From assembly GCA_021794275.1 (NCBI GenBank), contig JAJYRD010000037.1, forward strand, positions 1 to 51,080: 51,080 nt of DNA, given 5' to 3'. The DNA is from Pseudomonadota bacterium (GTDB lineage: Bacteria; Pseudomonadota; Gammaproteobacteria; Acidiferrobacterales; Acidiferrobacteraceae). The notes beneath the pieces were generated by a model, which searched no databases, was not told the DNA's origin, and saw only the letters and a program-made list of their open reading frames with translations. Positions 43,852 to 51,080 of the stretch are shown one piece after another (the first letter of the stretch is position 1; every line of letters starts with the position of its first letter). Made by a program: the position numbers and the translations under genes.

Positions 43852-44016
43852 GGCGCTATTCTACGGCCTCGGATCGCCCTTGGCGACGCAGACTGTCCCA
43901 TCACCGGACCCCCGCTCCACTCCGAGCCCCGCTGCGCCCAGCTCCACCCGAGCTCGCCTGCGTCCCCCAAAGTGCTTTGATACGGCGAGGCACTTACGGT
44001 ATGATGCCGCCCGGAA

Positions 44017-44095
<79 letters not shown>

Positions 44096-44212
44096 AACAC
44101 CCGATAAATCAGTAACTTACATAGACACTTCTTCCGAAGGCCGGCCCGGCGATTGATTTTTTGGTCCAGTTTTGGCCCACTGGGCTCATCTGTAGTCCGT
44201 GAGCAAAACGCA

Positions 44213-44272
44213 ATGGCGACCATCCAAAAACGTGGCGACCTTCAATGGCGTGCCCGCGTCCGACCCCCCCTG
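44213..44272 (+). pseudogene. 5' fragment of a phage-type integrase, interrupted by an IS3-family element
   Basis: ATG at 44213 starts MATIQKRGDLQWRARVR, the typical N-terminal beta-strand of tyrosine-recombinase integrases (Arm-DNA-binding domain). The frame then runs into the IS left end. The continuation of the same protein resumes at 45924 on the other side of the IS. The gene starts 120 bases after tRNA-Pro, as integrases of tRNA-targeting islands do. Confidence 0.75.
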
Positions 44273-44329
44273 TGTCACAGTAGTTGCCGCCTCCATTAAT
44301 CGCTAATCTGGGGCGAGGTGAAAGAGCCA

Positions 44330-44803
44330 TGGCACGATACGCACAACGATTGAAGGACCAGGCCGTGGCCCGACTGCTGCCGCCAGAGAGCGCGCACATC
44401 GAGACCGTGGCCCAAGAGCTCGGAGTGGGGATGGCCACGCTGGAACGCTGGCGGGCCGAGGCGTTAGGGACTGCCAGAACCGAGCGCATTTAAACGGCCA
44501 CGGCCCGCCTGGAAGCCGTCATTGCGACGGCCGCACTCGATGAGACAGCGCGTAACGCCTGGTGTCGGGAACAGGGCCTGTATCCCTCGGGATTTGGAAG
44601 CGTGGCAGGATCAGGCGATCGCAGCCTTGGCCACCCCAGCCGAGGCCCGGGCAAGACCCGAGGAGACCCGCAAGGATCGGCGGCGCATCCAAGAGCTCGA
44701 ACGCGAGATGCGGCGCAAAGACAAGGCCTTAGCCGAGACCGCGGCCTTGTTGGTGCTCTCAAAAAAACTCTCGGCGATCTTTCGAGAGGGCGCGGACGAA
44801 TAA
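44330..44803 (+). pseudogene. IS3-family transposase orfA remnant (stop codon plus frameshift)
   Basis: Starts MARYAQRLKDQAVARLLPPE with a helix-turn-helix (VAQELGVGMATLERWRAE). The frame stops at TAA after ARTERI (44491-44493), yet meaningful sequence continues (LEAVIATAALDETARNAW...). A one-base shift near 44590 (GATTTGGAAGCG) is then needed to read on to the coiled-coil end (ELEREMRRKDKALAETAALLVLSKKL). An A7 tract (44761-44767) in the usual place for IS3 -1 frameshifting links it to orfB. As it stands orfA cannot be made. Confidence 0.75.
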
Positions 44804-44811
44804 TTCCGCTG

Positions 44812-45893
44812 AACGATCGCCAAATCCTGGCCCAGAATATCCGGCAAGCACAGGCTACGGGGGCTTGCCTGCACGCCGCCTGTGCGCTTGCCGGTATCGA
44901 TAGTCGCACCCTGCAACGTTGGGAGCGGGATTCAGGCCTCACGGACGGTGACAGGCGTCCAGGGGCCGTGCGTGAGACCCCAGCCCATGCCTTGTCCGCG
45001 GCCGAACGCGCACGGATTCTGGAGGTGGCCAACGAACCACGCTTTGCGGAAATGCCGCCGGCGCGCATCGTGCCGAAGCTTGCCGATGAAGGCGTGTACC
45101 TGGCGAGCGAATCGACCTTCAGCCGAATCCTGCGAGCCGCGGGACAAACCCACCATCGCGGCCGGGCAAAGACTCCTAGGCCAACACGCCCGCCCACCAC
45201 TCATGTCGCCACCGCCCCCCGCCAGGTGTGGTGCTGGGATATGACGTATTTACCGGCCGAGGTCACAGGGCGCTGGTTCTACCTGTATCTCATTCTCGAT
45301 CTCTACAGCCGCAAGGTCGTGGGCACCACCGTCGCTGACACCGATGATTCTGATCACGCGACGCATCTCGCCCGGCGTACGGCCTTGGCGGAAGGGATCC
45401 ACGGTCTGAGAGACAAGCCCGTGCTCCACGGCGACAATGGCGCCACCTTGAAGGCCACCACCGTGTTGTCCATGTTGCATTGGCTCGGCGTGAAGCCGTC
45501 GTACTCCCGACCGCGCGTCTCCGACGACAACGCCTTCGTGGAATCGCTTTTTCGCACCGCCAAGTATCGCCCGGAGTTCCCGAAACGAGGCTTTGCCGAT
45601 CTGGAGTCGGCGCGTACCTGGGCGGCTACCTTCGTGCATTGGTATAACCATGACCATGCCCACAGTGGCATCCGTTATGTGAGCCCGGCTGAGCGCCATG
45701 CCGGAGAGGATGTCGCCATCCTGGCGGCCCGCCATGCCCTGTATCACGAGGCCAAGGAAAGACACCCCCGTCGCTGGAGGGGCCGACCCGCAACTGGTCG
45801 CCGAGCGCGGTGGTCACCTTGAATCCGGAGCGAGAGGCGGCAATCAATGCGGCCCTCGATCCCTCAACCGAAAAACGCAAGAGTGCATAACTT
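44812..45893 (+). pseudogene. IS3-family transposase orfB (DDE integrase) with C-terminal frameshift
   Basis: The orfB frame continues from the A7 slippery tract and contains an rve-type DDE domain: WCWDMTYLP (first Asp), VLHGDNGATLKATTVL (second Asp), SDDNAFVESLFRTAKY (Glu), then WYNHDHAHSGI. The frame as it stands ends at 45822 with RRARWSP. In a shifted frame, the expected C-terminus (TRNWSPSAVVTLNPEREAA, ending at a TAA near 45893) is present, so a frameshift near 45770-45790 has broken it. Confidence 0.75.
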
Positions 45894-45923
45894 AAGCGGC
45901 AACTGCCTTGACACGCACCGCGA

Positions 45924-46403
45924 CGACGCGGGTATCCCATCCAATCCCAGACTTTCACGACCAAGGTCAGGGCCGAGGCCTGGGTCCGCCAAGTGGAAAG
46001 CGAGATGGAGCGAGGCGTGTTCGCCTCCCTTGTCGAGGCCAAGGCCACAACTCACTAAAGCCCTTGAGCGCTACACCCGCGCAATCAGCAGCAAGAAAGA
46101 AGTCCGGCAGCCGCGAGGTCGATACGATCCGTTGGTGGCAGGACTCCGTGTTGGGCCCGCGTTCCCTGACCTCCCTACGCGGCAAAGACATCGCCGCGGT
46201 ACTCGCAACCCAAGAGTCCGAAGGTGCGGCGCCCCATACCATTCACCTCTATCTCGCCCTGCTCTCTCATTTGCTCACCGTGACCCGTAAGCGATGGGCA
46301 TGGAGGGCTTAAGCAACCCCGAGGAACTAATCCACAAACCCTGCCTGCACCCTGGCCGCGACCGGCGCCAGTGGGCCGACGCGCAAACCCGCCTCCTGTG
46401 TTA
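45924..46403 (+). pseudogene. Remainder of the split integrase (multiple frameshifts, 3' end missing)
   Basis: Continues the integrase N-terminus at 44213: RRGYPIQSQTFTTKVRAEAW, then WVRQVESEMERGVF (SAM-like arm region). Indels break the frame near 46050 (EAKATT then LTKALERYT), near 46100 (SSKK then GSREVDTIRWWQD) and near 46298 (RKRW then MEGLSNP). Similarity runs out near GRDRR (about 46370), before any catalytic Arg/His/Tyr region, so the catalytic domain is deleted. The gene is dead in three ways: IS insertion, frameshifts and truncation. Confidence 0.75.
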
Positions 46404-46463
46404 ACGATCCTGTAAATCTGCGTCTTTTTGGCACAAAGACGCAGATTTACAGGATCGTTAACA
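46399..46463. repeat. Perfect 29-bp inverted repeat with 7-base spacer
   Basis: Arms 46399-46427 (beginning TGTTAACGATCC) and 46435-46463 (ending GGATCGTTAACA) are exact reverse complements, separated by TTGGCAC. There is no T-run after it, so a terminator role is unlikely. The perfection within an otherwise decayed region suggests recent origin, such as two abutting transposon ends or a collapsed element. The TTTACAGG...GTTAACA pattern recalls IS256-type ends, but this was not tested. Confidence 0.85.
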
Positions 46464-46501
46464 AGCTGCTTACTATCGCACCCGTATCGACCGGCGCCCG
46501 C

Positions 46502-46873
46502 TCAATTTAAAGTGGTCCAACACGCGTTTTTATGGGCCTCGTGTATTGACACGGACTCAATGATGTTGGCTTGGTTAACAATACAAGCATACGTACACCC
46601 AGAGCGATACGTATAGCTATAGACGATGGCATGGCCGGCGCCTTGACCTTTGATAAGATAATGGGCTCCGCAGAAATACATTGGGAACGATTTACCTATG
46701 GCGTCATGGAGGTCATCGACAAACGCTCGGTGTCTATTGCCCCAGTTTGGAGACCAAAGGTTGTCGCATCCTTCGGACCCGCAACAACCGCTTAACGCCA
46801 AGATTAATATCAAGCCGAAACCAGCGCCAAACGCACGCGTATCCGCGATGCGTTCACATTGAGAGATCTTCAT
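46502..46873 (-). CDS. Small lipoprotein of unknown function (module copy 1)
   Basis: A 123-residue protein with a lipoprotein signal: hydrophobic GFGLILILALSGC and lipobox LSGC (Cys30). The ATG at 46873 has GGGGAGG four bases upstream. It shares with the lipoprotein at 47220-47588 the pattern HxAFVxxL...IGK followed by a C-terminal Cys...(I/V)-rich strand, so the two are probably diverged paralogues. The reading frame is open upstream into the preceding fragment (LPPGEA then MKISQ), so a longer fused product is possible. It is Cys-rich (nine). Function unknown. Confidence 0.6.
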   Translation of the reverse strand: MKISQCERIADTRAFGAGFGLILILALSGCCGSEGCDNLWSPNWGNRHRAFVDDLHDAIGKSFPMYFCGAHYLIKGQGAGHAIVYSYTYRSGCTYACIVNQANIIESVSIHEAHKNACWTTLN

Positions 46874-47074
46874 GGCCTCCCCCGGGGGGAGTTTTATGGT
46901 TGTAATCCAGCTTATATTGTGGTTTCCCAGGGCAGCTGGTATGGCGAATAGGGCCGCCGGGGACATCATCAAGAGGTTCGTAACGGCCTTAAACGGGATT
47001 CCAGCATTAAAAATATACTCGTGTATACCCGCTGTTGCCTTAATAAAGGGAGCGTGATTGAGAGTATCGCTCAA
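46874..47074 (-). pseudogene. Orphan C-terminal domain fragment (module copy 1)
   Basis: About 67 residues matching the second half of the gene at 47585-48029: GSFFAQGSPLSDTLNHAPF, ATAGIHEYIFN, and the hydrophobic LMMSPAALFAIPAALGN, ending near TIKLPPGEA. The N-terminal half is absent; upstream sequence is unrelated. It looks like the C-terminal end of a larger protein, retained with its downstream lipoprotein gene. I recall similar C-termini in large secreted or effector proteins but cannot name the family with confidence. Confidence 0.5.
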
Positions 47075-47219
47075 AGGTGACCCCTGCGCAAAGAACGAGC
47101 CGACAGCGAAAGCTCGTGGCGTCGCGCTGTGGTCACCCCGGCGTTCCCTACGGCCTGCCCCCATCGAGAGGCACCGGCCTCGGTCAGGCAAGGCCCAGCC
47201 GAGATCGCCCAAGAATCCC

Positions 47220-47588
47220 TTACGTATACGGGTTGATGGCGCACTGATCGTTCGTGCCTTCGTACCGCCAACTCACCACAATTTTTGTCTGGGGATTATA
47301 GGTATAGAAGATCTTGCATTGACGGTTGTCAAGCGGGTTATGGACCTCGATTTCTATGTTGCCATTCGCTGTGCGTCTTGAGGATATCGTAAATCCATAT
47401 TTGTCACTCTTGGATTGCGGAGGGAACTCATGATTAATCCATCCAATATGTTTGCCAACAAACCATCCGTAGCTTCCTACAAAGGCTTGGTGTGGGGTGG
47501 CGGATGTCATAAGAAAACAACCACTCAATAACAGGGGTAAGCAGAGTACTGCGATAATCCCAAAGATCCCTTTCCTGTTAGAGCTCAT
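47220..47588 (-). CDS. Small lipoprotein of unknown function (module copy 2)
   Basis: A 122-residue lipoprotein: signal peptide GIFGIIAVLCLPLLLSGC with lipobox LSGC. The mature part has HQAFVGSYGWFVGKHIG, then CKIFYTYNPQTKIVVSWRYEG and a terminal Cys. AGGAGG lies about six bases upstream of the ATG at 47588, and the ATG overlaps the stop of the upstream gene (ATGA), implying coupling. Such C-terminal 'C...F...P.T..IV.W.(F/Y)EG' patterns occur in uncharacterised periplasmic lipoproteins. An immunity or chaperone role for the upstream product is only a hypothesis. Confidence 0.7.
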   Translation of the reverse strand: MSSNRKGIFGIIAVLCLPLLLSGCFLMTSATPHQAFVGSYGWFVGKHIGWINHEFPPQSKSDKYGFTISSRRTANGNIEIEVHNPLDNRQCKIFYTYNPQTKIVVSWRYEGTNDQCAINPYT

Positions 47589-48029
47589 GGCTGGCCTCCT
47601 GACCATTTCATCGCCGTTATCCAGTTGATATTATTATTGCCGAGCGCGGCGGGTATGGCGAAGAGGGCCGCCGGAGGCATCATAAGGGGATTAGTCCAAG
47701 CATCGAATTTTACCCATGATGCATTAAAAATGTAATCATGCACACCGGCGGTGGCATTGATAAAGGGAACGTGATTCAGAGTAGCGCTCAAAGGTGAGCC
47801 CTGGGCAAAGAACGAGCCCGCATCCTGGGGATTGTTTAAACCGATAACATTTCAAAAGACGTTTTGCGAGATGCTCTTGCCTAACCTGTCTTGCTGCGAT
47901 AGTGTTATCGTGGCTGCCGGCGACCCCTTTAGAAACCCCGCATTGCCACCAATGGCCGCTCATCTCTAGCAGTTTTGGTACCCCAGTCGGCGAGTAATTT
48001 TGCTCATATACGTTTTTTTGCAAAAGCAT
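47585..48029 (-). pseudogene. Frameshifted gene for an uncharacterised C-terminal-like protein (module copy 2)
   Basis: Two frames join into one continuous protein if a single base is removed from the TTT at 47850-47852: GHWWQCGVSKGVAGSHD...EHLAKRLL then NVIGLNNPQDAGSFFAQGSP and on to AALFAIPAALG...MKWSGGQP. Without that shift neither half is complete. About 147 residues result, with one hydrophobic segment near the C-terminus. The gene starts only about 26 bases from the divergent HDAC gene, leaving no room for a promoter, which suggests that a 5' part was lost. The family is not recognised. Confidence 0.55.
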
Positions 48030-48055
48030 TCATACCGAGTAATAAAAGGGCCATT

Positions 48056-48826
48056 ATGGCCAAGATATCTGAAAACCGAAGCCCTGCCGTGTTGGTGGGC
48101 TGCAGAGAACTAGGGCCCCTCACGTATAAGCTTAGTCACCCCCTCCTCACTATCCCCCGGGGGACTCTTGCATTGGACTTGATTGACGCCTATGGGGCGA
48201 TTGCCGGGGGGGAGTATATCGAGGGACCGGCCGCATCTGCGGACCAGCTGGAGTGGTTCCATACGCGGGAATATCTCGATGCCTTACGGGAATCGGAACG
48301 TCTTGGCTTTGTGACCAAAGAGGATCGTCACCGTTTTAATATCGGGAACATGGAGAATCCTTGGTTCCCTGATATCTACGGCCTACCAGCTCGAGCGGCA
48401 GGATGCAGTATTCGAGCGGCCGAGGAGGTTCTTGCTGGACGTACAGCCTTTAGCCCCATGGGTGGCATGCATCACACTATGCCGGACAAGGCGAGCGGTT
48501 TTGGCTATATTAACGACTGCGTATTAGCAATCCACCGTCTCCGGCAAGCGGGCCTCCGGGTTCTGTATACGGACATCGACGCCCATCACGGCAACGGAGT
48601 CGAATCCGCATTCTTTCAAGATCCCGATGTTTTCACGCTGTCTTTGCATATGGACACGCACTACGCCTATCCCTACACCGGAGGGCAAATTCAAGACTTC
48701 GGGGGGAAGAACGGAGGCTATGCATGCCTAAACGTGCCGCTACCAAAGGGCACTCACGATGCCGAGTACGAACTGGTAGTCGGGACGGTATTAGAAGTGG
48801 ACCCCAATTCTTGGACACTAGCTTAG
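48056..48826 (+). pseudogene. Histone deacetylase/AcuC-family gene truncated by IS insertion
   Basis: About 245 native residues of a zinc-dependent deacetylase of the AcuC/acetylpolyamine amidohydrolase type: GGMHHTMPDKASGFGYIND (active-site His pair), YTDIDAHHGNGVE (zinc Asp and His), FTLSLHMD. The family usually has 340-380 residues; the last zinc Asp and the catalytic Tyr loop are missing. From about 48790 the frame reads into the left end of an IS3-family element and stops at 48826. AAGGG precedes the ATG at 48056. The lost 3' half should lie beyond the window. Confidence 0.8.
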
Positions 48827-50298
48827 TCTTACTGTGTCACAAAATACATGGCATAATCCGGTCAGCTATGATCACGGGAGGCGCGCGCCATGGGAGCTTT
48901 GGATGAGTTCGAGCGATACATGGAGACCTTGTGCGAACGACTGGGGCATGCGGATCGTCAGCGTGGCTTTATCGAATACAGCCAGGGACTCATGCTGCCG
49001 ATTGAACGAAAGAGTGTCGAACCACTAGCGGCGCATACCGATCCCTGGCATGTCAGTGCCAAGCACCAATCCTTGCATCATATGGTGGCCAAGTCGGACT
49101 GGTCGGATGAGGCGGTGCTTGACGGGGTACGGGAATGGGTGGCTCCCGCCTTGGGGCTCGAGAAGGGATGCTACTGGATCGTCGATGACACGGGGTTTCC
49201 AAAGAACGGTCGCCATTCCGTCGGTGTCACCCGCCAATACTGCGGGCAGTTGGGCAAACAAGATAACTGCCAGGTCGCGGTCAGTCTTTCGCTCGCATCC
49301 CCGGAAGGCAGCTTGCCGATCGCCTTTCGGCTCTATCTGCCCGAAGAATGGGCCGCAGACAAGGTCCGTCGCCAGAAGACGGGTGTGCCCGAGGACATCC
49401 GTTTTGCTACGAAACCCGATATCGCGCTCGCACAGATCCAAGCAGCGCAGGCCACCGGCGTCCCAGCGGGCGTTGTGTTGGCGGATGCCGGTTATGGCAA
49501 TAGCCTCGATTTCCGAGAAGGCTTGACCGCCCTCGGTCTTGCGTACTGCGTGGGCGTGCAGTCGAACACCGGCGTATGGACAAAAGAGCGCATGCCCCTG
49601 CCTCCGAAACCAAGGACCAGCATACGGGGTCGGGAGGCCACGCGATTACGCCGGGCACCCGGACACACACCTTTGTCCGTCAAAGAGGTGGCCTGTCAGC
49701 TGCCGGCGCGCGCTTGGCGCACGGTGACGTGGCGTCAGGGCACGAACGCGAGGCTCTCCTCACGCTTTGCAGCGCTGCGCGTGCGCGCGGCGCACCGGGA
49801 CTGGCATCGGTGTGCTCCCCGCGAGGAGGAATGGCTTCTGATCGACTGGCCCCGACAAGAATCTGAGCCGGTCCATTATTGGCTCGCTCGCCTCCCGGCC
49901 ACGACGACGCTTCGCACCTTGGTGGGTATGGCGATGATGCGCTGGCGCATCGAGCGGGATTATCAAGAGCTGAAACAGGAGTTCGGTCTCTCCCATTATG
50001 AGGGCCGCGGGTGGCGCGGCTTCCATCATCACGCCACACTGTGCATTGCGGCCTACGGGTTTCTCCTTACAACGCGCCTGAAAACCCATGGTGGGTGTAA
50101 AAAAAACTCTGCTCGATCACAAGTGTCTCTCTTACCCAAAGCCTACACGCCGCGTGGCCGCCGGAAGAATGCAGCGCCACGTTCCCGACTCGATCGCCAC
50201 GCTGCGCTTTCTGTTGGCCCGCGCCATCGCTCGTGCACTCGCGCGTTGTCCTTGTTGCGGGTCCCTAAACCCAAGGTGCAATTTATGACACAGTAAGA
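48827..50298 (+). mobile_element. IS701-family insertion sequence with 4-bp target duplication
   Basis: About 1472 bases, ends TCTTACTGTGTCA and TGACACAGTAAGA, a perfect 13-bp inverted repeat. The direct repeat TTAG flanks it on both sides (48823-48826 and 50299-50302). It encodes one DDE transposase. It has landed inside the leader of an IS3-family element, making a nested insertion. Confidence 0.85.
48890..50296 (+). pseudogene. IS701-family transposase, frameshifted near the C-terminus
   Basis: The first about 400 residues read as an IS701-type DDE transposase: YWIVDDTGFPKNGRHSVGV (first Asp), VVLADAGYGNSLDFREGL (second Asp), then the C-terminal RWRIERDYQELKQEFGLSHYEGRGWRG (Glu; landmark RDYQELKQE). 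After an A8 tract (50099-50106) the frame carries on as unlike sequence to 50296. In the +1 frame the expected end appears (RMQRHVPDSIATLRFLLARAIARALARCPCC), so one base was gained in the run. The catalytic part is intact; whether the altered tail abolishes activity is unknown. Confidence 0.75.
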
Positions 50299-50347
50299 TT
50301 AGGTGGATATCTGCCCTTACAGGTACGCAACAAGGAGCAGAAATCCT

Positions 50348-50632
50348 ATGAGCAAGACACGACGCAATCACGCCCCGCAGTTCAAGGCCAAGGTGGCCCT
50401 TGAGGCCCTGGCCGGGGAAAAGACCATCCACGAGATCGCCGCCAAACATCAGGTCCACCCAAACCAGGTGACCCAGTGGCGCCGGCAGCTCATCGACCAG
50501 GCGGCGGAGGTCTTCGGCAAGTCCGCGGGCAAGACGCCCGCCGACGATCGCGAGGCCTTGCTCGCCAAGATCGGGGAGCTTACGGTCCAGAACGATTTTT
50601 TTGCACGAGTGCGCAGGCGGGACCACGGCTGA
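50348..50632 (+). CDS. IS3-family transposase OrfA
   Basis: A 94-residue IS3 orfA: MSKTRRNHAPQFKAKVALEAL, then helix-turn-helix EIAAKHQVHPNQVTQWRRQL and the start of a coiled coil (DREALLAKIGELTVQND). After a T7 run (50596-50602) the frame ends quickly (ARVRRRDHG), while the expected continuation lies in the neighbouring frame, so a one-base expansion may have split it from orfB. CAAGGAG (50330-50336) precedes the ATG at about 11 bases. Confidence 0.82.
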   Translation: MSKTRRNHAPQFKAKVALEALAGEKTIHEIAAKHQVHPNQVTQWRRQLIDQAAEVFGKSAGKTPADDREALLAKIGELTVQNDFFARVRRRDHG

Positions 50633-51080
50633 GAGACTCCAACGGGTCGAACGTGAGCATCCGGTGGTGCCGATCACGCGCCAATGCGCGTGGCTTGGCG
50701 TGCCCCGATCGAGCGTGTATTACCAGGGCAAACCCGCGGTCTCCGACGACGACCTGGCGCTCATGAAGCGGCTCGATGCCCTCCACACCCAGCACCCGTT
50801 CCTGGGCTCCCGGCGCCTGAGGGACCGGCTGGAGCGCGATGGCGTGTTTGTGAACCGCAAGCACATCCAGCGGCTCATGCGGGTCATGGGGATCGAGACC
50901 CTGTACCCGAAGCGCAAGACCAGTGCGCGAGGTCCGGGTCATCGCATCTATCCCTATCTTTTGCGAGGTTTGGCCATCACCCGCCCCAATCAGGTCTGGT
51001 GTTCGGACACGACCTACATCCCCATGGCCCGCGGCTTTTGTTATCTGGTCGCCATCATGGACTGGGCCACCCGGGCGGTG
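50601..51080 (+). CDS. IS3-family transposase OrfB, partial (runs off the window)
   Basis: In the frame after the T7 run: CAGGTTAERLQRVEREHPVVPITRQCAWLGVPRSSVYYQG (landmarks ITRQCAWLGV and SSVYYQG), the helix HPFLGSRRLRDRL, then the beginning of the DDE domain, QVWCSDTTYIPMARGFCYLVAIMDWATRAV, with the first catalytic Asp. The last 150 or so residues are outside the window. No separate start codon with a ribosome binding site is obvious, so it probably depends on frame-switching from orfA. Confidence 0.8.
   Translation, partial: MHECAGGTTAERLQRVEREHPVVPITRQCAWLGVPRSSVYYQGKPAVSDDDLALMKRLDALHTQHPFLGSRRLRDRLERDGVFVNRKHIQRLMRVMGIETLYPKRKTSARGPGHRIYPYLLRGLAITRPNQVWCSDTTYIPMARGFCYLVAIMDWATRAV

Larger units (their letters stand above)
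44273..45913 (+). mobile_element. Degenerate IS3-family insertion sequence
   Basis: About 1.64 kb, bounded by imperfect inverted repeats: left TGTCACAGTAGTTGCCGCC (44273-44291) and, on the minus strand from 45913, TGTCAAGGCAGTTGCCGCT, 15 of 19 matching. The two halves of an integrase gene flank it. It carries orfA- and orfB-like transposase frames, both broken. The exact outer bases may extend a few positions further; I could not find a convincing target duplication. Confidence 0.75.
48791..51080 (+). mobile_element. IS3-family element inserted in the HDAC gene (continues beyond the window)
   Basis: The left end is inferred at about 48791, where the HDAC frame loses sense and an IS-like terminus (GAAGTGGACCCCAATTCTTG) appears. 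The element's leader is split by the IS701-family element at 48827-50298, then resumes at 50303 and leads into orfA and orfB. The right end is outside the window. The boundary is an inference from the reading frame and arrangement. Confidence 0.55.

Noticed and set aside
44264..45926. CGA as a 3-bp target duplication flanking the first IS3-family element
   Set aside because: CGA occurs on both sides, but several bases away from the best inverted-repeat ends, and the right side has CGA twice; the evidence is too weak to fix the boundaries.
46399..46463. Reading the 29-bp inverted repeat as a CRISPR unit or rho-independent terminator
   Set aside because: Only one pair is present, with no spaced direct repeats, and no T-run follows either arm. 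No CRISPR array was seen anywhere in the window.
50099..50106. Programmed frameshifting at A8 in the IS701 transposase
   Set aside because: The needed shift is +1 (or -2), whereas A-run slippage in IS elements is normally -1. A one-base expansion is simpler, though not proven.

Overview
The window looks like about 51 kb of chromosome from a GC-rich gammaproteobacterium. Classical gammaproteobacterial neighbourhoods are present: surE-pcm-nlpD-rpoS, divergent rluC/rne, and an exbBD-msbA-lpxK-trm112-kdsB-ptp envelope cluster. A complete soeABC-type sulfite:quinone oxidoreductase locus, followed directly by moaCADE, suggests a sulfur-oxidising chemolithotroph. An Acidiferrobacter- or Ectothiorhodospira-like organism would fit; this is inference from gene content, not a taxonomic identification.

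Layout. 0.2-6.7 kb: a Mth938-like gene faces a leftward operon of rluC, a HAD phosphatase, a Rieske protein, sppA, surE, pcm, nlpD and rpoS, many joined by GTGA or TAGTG overlaps. 6.7-9.3 kb: rne with a long structured leader. 9.3-12.0 kb: a decayed TnpB relic, an LMW protein phosphatase and an intact IS200/IS605 element (divergent tnpB and tnpA) that splits the envelope cluster. 11.9-21.0 kb: leftward envelope cluster (DUF721 protein, lolC/E, lolD, exbB, exbD, msbA, a KdtA-like protein, lpxK, trm112, kdsB, membrane protein), which makes and exports lipid A/LPS and releases lipoproteins. 21.0-29.4 kb: yggS, an EamA transporter, the lysine/DAP genes dapC-dapD-dapE (a tnpB-only element sits exactly at the dapC/dapD junction), a tandem FHA protein, and an olsB-olsA-like ornithine-lipid pair. 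29.4-35.0 kb: small membrane protein, PagL-like deacylase, cysQ-like phosphatase, ArsR-type regulator with a histone-H1-like tail, a divergent MmyB-type regulator/methyltransferase pair with an operator-like repeat, and an FAH-family enzyme. 35.0-42.0 kb: soeABC behind an FNR/ANR-like site, then moaCADE for molybdenum cofactor. 42.0-44.1 kb: an ABC-F ATPase and tRNA-Pro(GGG).

44.1-51.1 kb is a decaying mobile region next to tRNA-Pro. It holds a phage-type integrase split by a degenerate IS3-family element, a perfect 29-bp inverted repeat, two diverged copies of a two-gene module (a C-terminal-domain-like fragment plus a small lipoprotein), and a histone-deacetylase-family gene cut by an IS3-family element that itself carries an IS701-family element with a 4-bp target duplication. 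All the frame-breaking indels I found are in this region.

Most notable points: the two IS605-type elements share the left flank CGCGCG and the right terminus GATGTCAA; the empty dapC-dapD site can be rebuilt exactly; soeABC lies behind an FNR-like box; and the fragment/lipoprotein module is duplicated in the island.
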